Assembly (NCBI RefSeq): GCF_030817015.1
Contig: NZ_JAUSYS010000001.1
Location: forward strand, 1,178,001 to 1,242,000
DNA: 64,000 bases
Source of the DNA: Arthrobacter sp. V1I7
GTDB taxonomy: Bacteria > Actinomycetota > Actinomycetes > Actinomycetales > Micrococcaceae
Direction: 5' to 3'
Positions 1 to 6,880 of this stretch are shown in pieces; position 1 is the first letter of the stretch; every line of letters begins with the position of its first letter. The notes beneath the pieces are model-generated. The model was not told where the DNA came from. It saw nothing but the letters and a program-made list of their open reading frames with translations, and did no database searches. The position numbers and the translations under genes were made by a program.

Positions 1-387
1 GGGATCGCCCTGATGGGGACGGAAGTGAAGTCCCTCCGCGAGGGCCATGCCTCCATGGTCGACGGCTTCTGCACCTTCTACAACGACGAGCTGTGGATGG
101 AGGGCATCCACATCCCCGAGTACCACCAGGGGAGCTGGACCAACCATGCCGCCCGCCGGCGTCGGAAGCTGCTGCTGCACCGCGACGAACTGACCAAGAT
201 CTCGCACAAGATCCGCGAGTCCGGCTTCACGATCGTTCCGCTCCAGCTGTACTTCCTGGACGGGCGCGCGAAGGTCGAAATCGGCGTCGCCCGCGGCAAG
301 AAGGAATACGACAAGCGCCAGACGCTCCGCGAGCAGCAGGACAAGCGCGAGGCCCTGCGCGTGATGCGCGAACGGAACCGCCGCTGA
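1..387 (+). CDS. smpB: SsrA-binding protein SmpB (5' end outside the window)
   Basis: SmpB binds the tRNA-like part of tmRNA and brings it to stalled ribosomes for trans-translation. The reading frame is open from base 1, and the first codons read GIALMGTEVKSLREG, a hallmark of the family, so the true start lies upstream of the window and roughly 25-30 residues are missing. The Lys/Arg-rich C-terminal tail ending in RVMRERNRR is the part that inserts into the ribosomal decoding path. The tmRNA gene it serves follows 158 nt downstream on the same strand, the usual actinobacterial arrangement. Confidence 0.95.
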   Translation, partial: GIALMGTEVKSLREGHASMVDGFCTFYNDELWMEGIHIPEYHQGSWTNHAARRRRKLLLHRDELTKISHKIRESGFTIVPLQLYFLDGRAKVEIGVARGKKEYDKRQTLREQQDKREALRVMRERNRR

Positions 388-440
388 CGCCGGCCCCGCT
401 ACCGCCATCCAGGCCCGGGCCAGGCCGGCCGGAACCGGTG

Positions 441-466
441 GGAATGATTCGGGGGCGGCGTACGTT
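441..466 (+). promoter_or_regulatory. SigR/SigH-type promoter of ssrA
   Basis: GGAAT at 441-445 is followed after exactly 18 nt by GTT at 464-466. This is the consensus known for the actinobacterial thiol-stress sigma factor SigR/SigH. It lies between smpB and ssrA, and predicts a transcript starting near 473, about 70 nt before the mature tmRNA 5' end. That this promoter is used is inferred from sequence alone. Confidence 0.65.
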
Positions 467-545
467 ATGCTTGATAGTCCGGGAAGGAACCGAGGGAATC
501 CGCGAGGAGACCACGAGGCGCCTGGCCGGTTTGATAAAAAAATAC

Positions 546-913
546 GGGGATGATCGGTTTCGACGATGTTAGTCGCGACAGGTGAAGCGGGCCGAGGATG
601 CAGAATTATCTCGTAAACGCTGTCTGCAAACCAATAAGTGCCGAATCAAAACGCACTGACTTCGCTCTTGCTGCCTAAGCAGTAAGACAGTCCGTCAGCC
701 CGAGGTTGCTATTGCCCCGGATCCTGGCGTCATTTAGATAGCCACTGCTGTTTACCCCCGTCATCGGGGTGAACGGGACTCTTAGATGACTGGGCCCGGA
801 TCAGCCAGCTGTTTGCAGCGTGGCTGGGGCCGAGAAAATCCAACGCAAACTGCGCCCGGAGAAGCCCTGACAACACGACATCGGACGGGGGTTCAATTCC
901 CCCCATCTCCACA
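546..913 (+). ncRNA. ssrA: Transfer-messenger RNA (tmRNA)
   Basis: tmRNA rescues stalled ribosomes and tags the unfinished protein for degradation. The 5' GGGGATG pairs with CATCTCC near the 3' end (904-910) and includes the G-U pair at the third position that marks alanine tRNA-like molecules. The GGTTCAATTCC T-arm sits just before it. The tag frame starts at the GCC resume codon at 640 and reads AESKRTDFALAA before TAA at 676-678; the LAA ending is the ClpXP signal. After the discriminator A at 911 the DNA reads CA rather than CCA, so the 3' CCA must be added enzymatically. Confidence 0.95.
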
Positions 914-921
914 AGAGTTAG

Positions 922-956
922 CCCCGGAATCCCCGTGATTCCGGGGTTTTCTTTTT
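922..956 (+). terminator. Rho-independent terminator of ssrA
   Basis: A perfect 10-bp stem (CCCCGGAATC with GATTCCGGGG) and a 5-nt loop are followed by TTTTCTTTTT. It lies 8 nt after the tmRNA 3' end. Confidence 0.9.
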
Positions 957-1091
957 GCCTGTTGGCGGTAGCGCCCATTTTGTTGGCGAGAAGCGGCACT
1001 GAAAATCGTGGCGGGGCGCGGAACTGTCCCCCGCAAGGAACAGGGCAGGGCCTGATTTATCGTCATCAGTGGATGCTGCTAATCTCGGGCC

Positions 1092-2024
1092 ATGCCCAGA
1101 AACTCGCTGGACGTTGACCTTGTGACCATCACTTTCGAGGGAGACGTCCGTCTTACGGTCCTCCAGATCCTCTCGGTGGACCGGCTCCTGGACCACTCAA
1201 GTATCGGCCGATACATCGTTGTGTTGAACGGACAGAACAACGCCCAGCTGGAGGCGCTCCTGAAAACCAACACTGAATCCCGCATCGCGCCCGGGTTGGC
1301 GGCGAAAATCGACTACGTCAAGGCTCCTACCTTGCTGCCCGGCCACAACTCCAGAGGATGGCGGGGGCAGCAACTCCTCAAGCTCGTAGTGGCGAACCAT
1401 TTGGCCGCCCGCTATTACTTGTTGCTGGATGCAAAAAACCACTTCGTACACCGAACGCTGGTCCGGGACTTCTTTACCGAGACGGCAATCAAGACTTTCC
1501 GTCGAGCTGCGCCCCAGATCTACTACTCCCACATAAAGAAATCGTTCGGCGCCTTCGCTGCAGAGGACCGGGCCGGCGAATACACGGAGTCCGCGATGCC
1601 CACCGTCACCCCGTACCTCATGGATGCCGGACTCGTGCGGGGAATGATGTCAGAGCTGGAGTCCAAATACGCCGGCAGGGCTTTTGAAGATCTCTTTGAG
1701 AAAGAGCTGTCCGGGACCACCGAGTTCTTCCTCTACTGCGCCTATCTCGTCGCGACCGGCCAGGAGAGCTTGTATGAGGACAGCGCCCCAATGGTAGTCA
1801 CGCTCTTCACCAAGTGGCCTCAGGACCACAAAGACGTGATGCGGCTGGTCAACTCGGCAATATCCAACAAGGTCGCGATGTTCGGGCTTCATCGCCGGCG
1901 TCTTCCCCAGTTGAATGATGAGCAGCGGGACAGCATCGTGAAACTGTGGAACACCGAGCTCTTGACCGCCTACGAGGACCCGGCCTGGTTCATGGAAATC
2001 GATCACCCCATGTCGACGCCGTGA
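1092..2024 (+). CDS. DUF6492 family protein (glycosyltransferase-like, function unknown)
   Basis: This 310-residue protein resembles DUF6492 proteins, which are often found near glycosyltransferases. The segment YYLLLDAKNHFV at about residues 115-126 is the family's characteristic acidic motif, comparable in place to the DxD of a nucleotide-sugar transferase. There is no signal peptide or membrane segment. A -10 element TAATCT at 1080-1085 lies 6 nt before the ATG and there is no Shine-Dalgarno sequence, so the mRNA is probably leaderless. The gene stands alone between two strong terminators, and its role cannot be read from its neighbours. The glycosyltransferase link is an inference. Confidence 0.65.
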   Translation: MPRNSLDVDLVTITFEGDVRLTVLQILSVDRLLDHSSIGRYIVVLNGQNNAQLEALLKTNTESRIAPGLAAKIDYVKAPTLLPGHNSRGWRGQQLLKLVVANHLAARYYLLLDAKNHFVHRTLVRDFFTETAIKTFRRAAPQIYYSHIKKSFGAFAAEDRAGEYTESAMPTVTPYLMDAGLVRGMMSELESKYAGRAFEDLFEKELSGTTEFFLYCAYLVATGQESLYEDSAPMVVTLFTKWPQDHKDVMRLVNSAISNKVAMFGLHRRRLPQLNDEQRDSIVKLWNTELLTAYEDPAWFMEIDHPMSTP

Positions 2025-2043
2025 CTGTGCCTTGTCGAGCTCA

Positions 2044-2084
2044 AACCAAAGGGCCGGAAGCTTCTGCTTCCGGCCCTTTGGTTC
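2044..2084. terminator. Bidirectional terminator
   Basis: A perfect 16-bp stem (2046-2061 with 2066-2081) encloses the 4-nt loop TTCT and is flanked by short A and T tracts. It lies between the DUF6492 gene and the convergent small basic protein gene, so it can serve both strands. Confidence 0.85.
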
Positions 2085-2144
2085 TTCGTGCGGTTGTCGG
2101 TCAGCGCTTCCGCGGCCGGCCGCCATGGACCGGCCCGTTGTGAA

Positions 2145-2279
2145 TCAGCGCTTCTTGATGTGCGCCACGGGGTCGGCATGGGTGTCCGCGACGTGCTTGG
2201 ACTTCTTGACGGCCCGTTTTTCCTTGATCGTCTTGACCGGCTTCTTGGCCTGGTTCTGGTGTGGCGTTTTGTCAGGCAT
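2145..2279 (-). CDS. Small lysine-rich protein, 44 residues
   Basis: The minus-strand frame encodes a 44-residue, very basic protein that begins MPDKTPHQNQAKKPVKTIKE and ends HIKKR. About a third of the residues are Lys, Arg or His, and there is no membrane segment. A strong ribosome-binding site (TTAGGAGGGC) lies just before the ATG, which is the main reason to call such a short frame real. The composition suggests nucleic-acid or ribosome binding, but I do not recognise a named family and assign no function. Confidence 0.65.
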   Translation of the reverse strand: MPDKTPHQNQAKKPVKTIKEKRAVKKSKHVADTHADPVAHIKKR

Positions 2280-2325
2280 TGCGCCCTCCTAAGGCGGAGG
2301 GGCCGGGCGGCCCCGTGCTCTTAAG

Positions 2326-2697
2326 TTACGCCTCCGGCACCGCGACGTCCACGATGCCCACGAAGCGGCTGCCCACACCCTCGTACTCGCTGCGGACCAG
2401 GCCCGCGGCGAGGCCGGGAACCTCATAGGGGGCATGGTAGGAACAGCAGACGTAGGTGAAATCCGGCCACCACTTCTTCGGCCGGGCCGCTTCGGAGAAC
2501 CCGCAGACGGCGCAGGTCAGCTGGACCCAGACCGGGCGCTTGCCCGTCCGGTTGGCTTTCGACTGGACCAGCCACTGCGGCGGGTTGTCCAGGAGTTCGC
2601 CGAGTTCGGCGTCGGAGAGGCGGGAAGGGATGCCGTGACGGTGCGCCATCTCCAGCGGAATATCGAGGATCTGGGCTGCTTCACGTCGGGTAACCAT
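2326..2697 (-). CDS. Hypothetical protein with N-terminal HTH-like segment and Cys-rich centre
   Basis: This is a 123-residue soluble protein. The first 35 residues (MVTRREAAQILDIPLEMAHRH) look like a small helix-turn-helix of the excisionase or MerR type. The middle holds LTCAVCGF and YVCCSYH, two Cys pairs that could bind a metal. A -10 element TAAAGT lies 6 nt before the ATG, and the same spacer holds GAAGG, so the mRNA is leaderless or has a very short leader. I do not recognise the family. Confidence 0.6.
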   Translation of the reverse strand: MVTRREAAQILDIPLEMAHRHGIPSRLSDAELGELLDNPPQWLVQSKANRTGKRPVWVQLTCAVCGFSEAARPKKWWPDFTYVCCSYHAPYEVPGLAAGLVRSEYEGVGSRFVGIVDVAVPEA

Positions 2698-2789
2698 CCT
2701 TCAACTTTACGGGAGCGGGGAGCCCGGCGCCGCGCCTCTGCCATGCTGACGTTGGATTGGGCCGGTGCTGGGCAACGGCCCGGGCGGAG

Positions 2790-3161
2790 CTAACCGGCCA
2801 GGGCGAGGCCGAGCGCGGCAGCCGCGAGACCGGCCAGCAGATTGGCGGCGACATTGAGCGCTGCGGCGCGGTAGCGGGTTTCGCTGACCAGCCGCACCGT
2901 GGCGGTGGTCCAGGAACTGAAGGTGGTCAGGCCGCCCGCGAGGCCGGCGGCGAGCGCGGTGTGCCATTCGGATCCCAGGCCCAGCCGGTCCGTCACGCCG
3001 AGGGAGACGCCGATGAGAAAGGATCCCGCGATGTTCACCGTCAGGGTTGCCCAGGGCCAGTGCGGCCGCGGCCCGGGTCGGTGCGCGAACCAGGAGTCGA
3101 CGGCGAACCGCAGCAGGGCGCCGGCCACCCCGAAGCCGCCGACCAGCAGCGCGGTGATCAT
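2790..3161 (-). CDS. crcB: Fluoride channel subunit CrcB/Fluc (second of pair)
   Basis: CrcB (Fluc) proteins form dimeric fluoride channels that export F- from the cytoplasm. The 123-residue protein has four predicted membrane helices and the family motifs GALLRF near the N-terminus, TLTVNIAGSFLIG (the conserved Asn in helix 2) and GGLTTFSSW (the phenylalanine-bearing TM3 break). Its ATG abuts the stop of the neighbouring crcB copy with no gap. Paired copies of this kind usually form heterodimers. No fluoride riboswitch is visible ahead of the operon. Confidence 0.9.
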   Translation of the reverse strand: MITALLVGGFGVAGALLRFAVDSWFAHRPGPRPHWPWATLTVNIAGSFLIGVSLGVTDRLGLGSEWHTALAAGLAGGLTTFSSWTTATVRLVSETRYRAAALNVAANLLAGLAAAALGLALAG

Positions 3162-3608
3162 TCAGACACCGGCTCTCAGATCGGCGAGCGCCTTGCCGGT
3201 CTTCCAACCGGCCGCGGCGGCCCCGAGTCCCAGCACCAGGGAGAGCCCAAGATAGGCGAGCCAGGTGCCGTGCAATCCGCCGCGGAACTGCTGGTCCACC
3301 GAGAAGACGACCGCCGAAAAGGTGGTGAAGGAACCCAGCAGCCCGGGTCCCAGTCCGGCACGGAGCCAGAAGGCGGTCCTGGGCCGCGCGATCCAGAGGG
3401 TGGTGAGAGTGGCGAGGACGAAGCTGCCGGCGACGTTGATCACCAGGGTGGTCCACGGTACGTCGCCTGCCGTCTCAGGAAAGGCGAGGCCCGCACCGTA
3501 GCGCAGCTCCGTTCCGAGCAGGCCGCCGGCCGCGACGGCCACCCAGGCCCGCCAGTCTGGCAGGCCGGGACGGTTGCCTGTCCTGGCCTCGCCCAGCGTG
3601 CCGGGCAT
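3162..3608 (-). CDS. crcB: Fluoride channel subunit CrcB/Fluc (first of pair)
   Basis: This is the partner of the adjacent CrcB. At 148 residues it is longer, with a hydrophilic N-terminal stretch of about 20 residues before the first of four membrane helices. Visible motifs are TELRYG, TLVINVAGSFVLA and LGSFTTFS, matching the Asn and Phe positions of the Fluc pore. Its start directly abuts the stop codon of the metalloregulator gene upstream (3609), so all three genes are probably translated in a coupled way from one mRNA. Confidence 0.88.
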   Translation of the reverse strand: MPGTLGEARTGNRPGLPDWRAWVAVAAGGLLGTELRYGAGLAFPETAGDVPWTTLVINVAGSFVLATLTTLWIARPRTAFWLRAGLGPGLLGSFTTFSAVVFSVDQQFRGGLHGTWLAYLGLSLVLGLGAAAAGWKTGKALADLRAGV

Positions 3609-4322
3609 TCAGCGCTCTTCGACGCTGCAGCCGGCATGGGCGACCTCGCTGTGGACCCACAGTGCCGAAGCGACCTCCTCGGCGACGTCGACCTCACGGC
3701 CGCCGGTGCCGGAGCCGATGCGGACGACCAGCGCACCGCCGAACGGCCGTCGGCCGATGACCTCAATGGCGGCGTCCAGGTCGATTTCCTCGGCGGCAAG
3801 GTAGCGCAGCAGCTCGGGGTTCTCGTCGCTGATCCTGGTGATCCGGCCGGTGTGGCCGTCGTCCAGCTCGTTCATCCGGTGGGCCGCCGGCATCAACACC
3901 GAGCCGTCAGCGGCAGGGATCGGGTCGCCGTGCGGGTCCCGGACCGGGTTGCCCAGCTTGGCGGCCATGCGTTCAATGAAGGTGTCCGAGACCGCGTGCT
4001 CCAGCAGTTCGGCCTCATCGTGGACCTCGTCCCAGCGGTAGCCCAGCTCCTGGACGAGGAAGGTTTCGATCAGCCGGTGACGGCGGACCATCAGCAGGGC
4101 CAGCCGGACGCCGTCGGCCGTCAGCGTGATCGCGCTGTAGGGCTGGTGGTCGACCAGGCCCTGGTCCTTGAGCTTGCGGACCATTTCGGAAACCGAGGAA
4201 TTGGCAACGCCCAGCCGTTGGGCCAGCTGCGAGGAGGTGATGGGCTTGTCCTGCCACTCCGTGAAGGAGTAGATGACCTTGACATAGTCCTCGATGGAGG
4301 AGGATGGCGGGCTGGTCTTCAC
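3609..4322 (-). CDS. DtxR/MntR-family metal-dependent transcriptional regulator
   Basis: Proteins of this family repress metal-uptake genes when loaded with Mn2+ or Fe2+. The N-terminal winged helix (about residues 10-70: IEDYVKVIYSF, SSQLAQRLGVANSSVSEMVRKL) is followed by the dimerisation and metal-binding domain (RHRLIETFL, DEVHDEAELLEHAVSD) and a C-terminal FeoA/SH3-like domain. I chose the GTG at 4322 because a -10 element TAGGCT (4335-4330) lies 7 nt upstream of it, typical of leaderless mRNAs; a GTG two codons earlier is too close to the -10. It leads the two fluoride channel genes. IdeR, MntR or a close relative cannot be distinguished here. Confidence 0.82.
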   Translation of the reverse strand: MKTSPPSSSIEDYVKVIYSFTEWQDKPITSSQLAQRLGVANSSVSEMVRKLKDQGLVDHQPYSAITLTADGVRLALLMVRRHRLIETFLVQELGYRWDEVHDEAELLEHAVSDTFIERMAAKLGNPVRDPHGDPIPAADGSVLMPAAHRMNELDDGHTGRITRISDENPELLRYLAAEEIDLDAAIEVIGRRPFGGALVVRIGSGTGGREVDVAEEVASALWVHSEVAHAGCSVEER

Positions 4323-4353
4323 AGCCACAAGCCTACCGTCAGGCAGCCACGGA

Positions 4354-5148
4354 TCAGGCCCGGAGGGCCCGCCAGGTCTGGGTCCGGTAGGGCAGCGGAA
4401 GCACCTCGTCGGGGGCGTGGCCCAGGTGCTCGTGCAGGTACCAGCCGAGGTTGGCCAGCACCTTGGCCCGCGTCGCCTCGCCGGCGGCAAGGTAGTAGCT
4501 CCGGGACTTTGCCAGGTCCAGAATGTCGGCAGTGGTCACCGGATCTTCCCAGCGGGTCAGGTGGCTCTCGAGGCCGGTGAACTCGGGCCCCAGGGGCGGC
4601 TTGAAGTGGGGTTTGTGGACGTCGCCGGCGTGCATGATCCGGGAGAGCCGGTGAACCCACGGAACGGACGTGTCCAGCTGGTTCCAGACCAGCCCCAGGA
4701 CGCCGTGCGGGCGGAGGATCCGGGCGGTCTCGGTGCTGGCGCGGAGCGGATCGCACCAGTGCCAGGCCTGCGCGACGGTCACCAGGTCGAAGGCTTCCGC
4801 GGCCAGCCCCGTGTCTTCGGCGGTGCCTTCGACGGCGGCCACGCCCGGCAGCGTCCGCCGGAGCTGCTCCAGCATGTCGGCGGAAGGGTCGACGGCGACA
4901 GTGTGCAGCCCGCGTTCGACCAGGAGGGCCGTGAACTTTCCCGTCCCGGCCCCGATGTCCGCTGCGTCGTTCGCGCCGGCGGGGATCAGCCAGTCTGCCG
5001 ACTCGCCGGGATAGCCCGGCCGGGCGCGCTCGTAGTGCGCGCCGCCGTCCTGGAAACTCTGCCCGAGCTCCTGGCGTCGCTCGGAGTGCAGTTTAGGGCC
5101 ACCGTGCAGTTTAGGGCCACTGTGCAGTCTCAGGCCACCGGGTGCCAC
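4354..5148 (-). CDS. Class I SAM-dependent methyltransferase
   Basis: This 264-residue protein has the S-adenosylmethionine-binding motif DIGAGTGKFT near residue 65, the acidic motif II region VAVDPSADML, and the post-motif stretch FDLVTVAQAWHWCD typical of the UbiE/Methyltransf_11 group. I chose the GTG at 5148 because GAAGGAG lies 8 nt upstream; the open frame extends further but without a better start. The first 22 residues come from a triple 18-bp tandem repeat giving GGLRLH-SGPKLH-GGPKLH, so the extreme N-terminus is unusual and the core fold begins near residue 25. The substrate cannot be told. Confidence 0.8.
   Translation of the reverse strand: MAPGGLRLHSGPKLHGGPKLHSERRQELGQSFQDGGAHYERARPGYPGESADWLIPAGANDAADIGAGTGKFTALLVERGLHTVAVDPSADMLEQLRRTLPGVAAVEGTAEDTGLAAEAFDLVTVAQAWHWCDPLRASTETARILRPHGVLGLVWNQLDTSVPWVHRLSRIMHAGDVHKPHFKPPLGPEFTGLESHLTRWEDPVTTADILDLAKSRSYYLAAGEATRAKVLANLGWYLHEHLGHAPDEVLPLPYRTQTWRALRA
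5086..5139. repeat. Three tandem 18-bp repeats
   Basis: The units GTGCAGTTTAGGGCCACC (5086-5103), the same ending in ACT (5104-5121) and GTGCAGTCTCAGGCCACC (5122-5139) stand head to tail. They are in frame in the methyltransferase gene and add three six-residue units to its N-terminus. Confidence 0.9.
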
Positions 5149-5224
5149 GTGCGATCTCCTTCGGGCAAGGTCTGGTGGGTACCTTTCGAATGTACCGCAT
5201 GCGGACCAGCCCGCGTTTCCTGCC

Positions 5225-6668
5225 TTAGTCCACCTCGGCGCACGGCGCGGCGCCGGCCGTACCCGGGGTGTTCGGTGCCCAGTGCGGGTAGCTGCGGTTG
5301 TCATTCGACGGAACCCAGCGGCCCGCGTCGACGACGTAGTCCCAGCCGAGGCCGGTCTGCCGCAGCTCCTGGATTCCGGCCAGGAGCCGCTGCGCGTCCT
5401 CGAGCCGCGAGCCGACGCCGAAGCTGGCCCGCAGCGATCCGGAGGGCAGGCCCAGCCGCTTGAGCAGCGGGTGGGCGCAGAACCGGCCGTCGCGCAGGCC
5501 GATGCCGTGTTCGGCGGACAGGTACGCGGCCACCAGTCCGGCGTCGTAGCCTTCCACCGAAAAGTTGACGACGCCGATCGTGCCGGCGCCCTGGCCGCGG
5601 TCTTCAGCGTCGGTGTCCGCGAAGATCTGGTGCACCGTCACGCCGTCGATCCGTCGAAGGCCCTCGACGAGGAAGGAACGGATTGCGTTCTCGTGGGCGT
5701 GCCACTGTGTCTGGTCCAGGGCCGCGATGACCTGGGTGGCCTTGGCCAGGGCGGCGGCGCCGAGGACGTTGGGCGAACCGCCCTCGTGCCGCGCCGGGCC
5801 GGTGGTCCAGCTGACGGTGTCGAGCCGGGCGTCGCTGACCGCGCCGCCGCCGGCCAGGTGCGGGGTGCCGGCGTCCAGCCAGTCGGGGCGGCCCACCAGC
5901 ACGCCGGCACCGAACGGCGCGTAGAGCTTGTGGCCGGAAAAGGCGAGGTAGTCGACGTCGTCGGCGGCGATGTCGATGCGCCGGTGCGGGGGCCAGCTGG
6001 GCGGCGTCCACGACGATCCGGGCGCCGTACTCGTGGGCCAGGGCGGCCAGGGCGCGGACCGGCAGGATCTCTCCGGTGACGTTGGAGGCGCCGGTGACGG
6101 CGAGCAGGCTGACGCCGCCGTCCGCGAGCTGCCCGCGCAGCTTTTCGAGGGTCTCCGCAATCGTGGGGGCGGCCACGACGCTGCGGTGCGGCACCGTCTG
6201 CCATGGCAGCAGGTTGGCGTGGTGTTCGATATCGAGGTAGAGGACCTCGCCGGTGTGCCGGCCGTTTTCGACCGGCAGGCAGCCGGCCAGCAGGTTCAGC
6301 GAGTCGGTGGTGTTGCGGGTGAAGATCACGGAGTCGTCGGCACGTCCGCTGACAAACTCACGGACGATGTTGCGGGCGTTCTCGTAGACCGACGTGCTGA
6401 TCTGCGAGGCGTAGCCGGCGCCGCGGTGGACGCTGGCGTAGTACGGCAGGATCTCGTTCAGGTAGGCCGACACGACGGACAGGGCGGGGGCGGAGGCTCC
6501 GTAGTCCAGGTTGGCGTAGCGGACGTGGCCGCCCTGGATCAGCGGCGCCTGGATCTCCGCCCCGGTGACCGCGGCGAGCGGCTGGCCGGCAACGGCGAAG
6601 CGGTCGCTGAGTGCCGCCTCCGTCGCGGAGCCGAAACCGGGGGTGGCGGGAAAAGTTGCAGTAGTCAT
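5225..6668 (-). pseudogene. Class V aminotransferase / cysteine desulfurase-like PLP enzyme, frameshifted
   Basis: The 5' part encodes a start MTTATFPATPGFGS, LDYGASAP, the IEHHANLLPW segment and ASNVTGE through VVDAAQLAP. The 3' part, in another frame, continues RRIDIAADDVDYLAFSGHKLYAPFG, with the PLP-binding lysine in SGHK. The frames join if one G is removed from the run of five G at 5988-5992, which would give an intact protein of about 480 residues. Class V enzymes of this type act on sulfur or selenium amino acids. A SAM-IV-like riboswitch precedes the gene, which supports a role in sulfur amino acid metabolism. Either the gene is dead or the sequence has a one-base homopolymer error. 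Confidence 0.85.
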
Positions 6669-6681
6669 GGGACCTCGCTCG

Positions 6682-6708
6682 AAAAAGGATCCCGTGCACC
6701 GGTGATCC
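6682..6708 (-). terminator. Possible riboswitch expression platform (weak hairpin and T run)
   Basis: On the minus strand GGATC and GATCC can pair around a 12-nt loop and are followed by TTTTT, 14 nt before the ATG. The stem overlaps the 3' end of the riboswitch, so ligand binding could affect its formation. The stem is only 5 bp, so this is tentative. Confidence 0.35.
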
Positions 6709-6820
6709 GCGCTTGCCGGGTCCGTTCCGGACCGGCCAGGTCGTCACCCGGGGCACCCCACCGCGAATGGAGGGTTGCCGGCCAGCAAACCGGGGTTTAG
6801 CGCTGGCACTCGTGACCTGC
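6700..6820 (-). promoter_or_regulatory. SAM riboswitch, SAM-IV type
   Basis: Read on the minus strand, the element begins GGTCACGAGTGCCAGCG and contains TTGCTGGCCGGCAACCCTCC, then CGCGGTGGGGTGCCCCGGG and a closing GACC. A further hairpin (GGTCCG with CGGACC) and the distal CGGCAAGCGCGGATC follow. The core is that of the SAM-I/SAM-IV clan, and the added 3' hairpin and distal segment are as in actinobacterial SAM-IV. A -10-like TACGCT at 6830-6825 lies just upstream. It should lower expression of the downstream aminotransferase when S-adenosylmethionine is plentiful. Confidence 0.88.
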
Positions 6821-6880
6821 TTCGAGCGTAGGACATCCCTGCCGCCGGAGAAAAGGCGGGCAGGAATGTGAAGCGTTTTG

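Noticed and set aside
3500..4353. Fluoride riboswitch for the crcB pair
   Set aside because: No GGNGAUGGNNNCCGCC-like core is seen ahead of the operon, and the leader before the regulator gene is too short because it appears leaderless.
2757..4580. A plus-strand frame of 607 codons over the crcB and regulator genes
   Set aside because: It runs antisense to three well-supported minus-strand genes and shows no domain.
5985..5995. Programmed ribosomal frameshift in the aminotransferase gene
   Set aside because: No slippery heptamer with a following stable structure is evident, and the family is normally encoded in one frame. A mutation or sequencing error is simpler.
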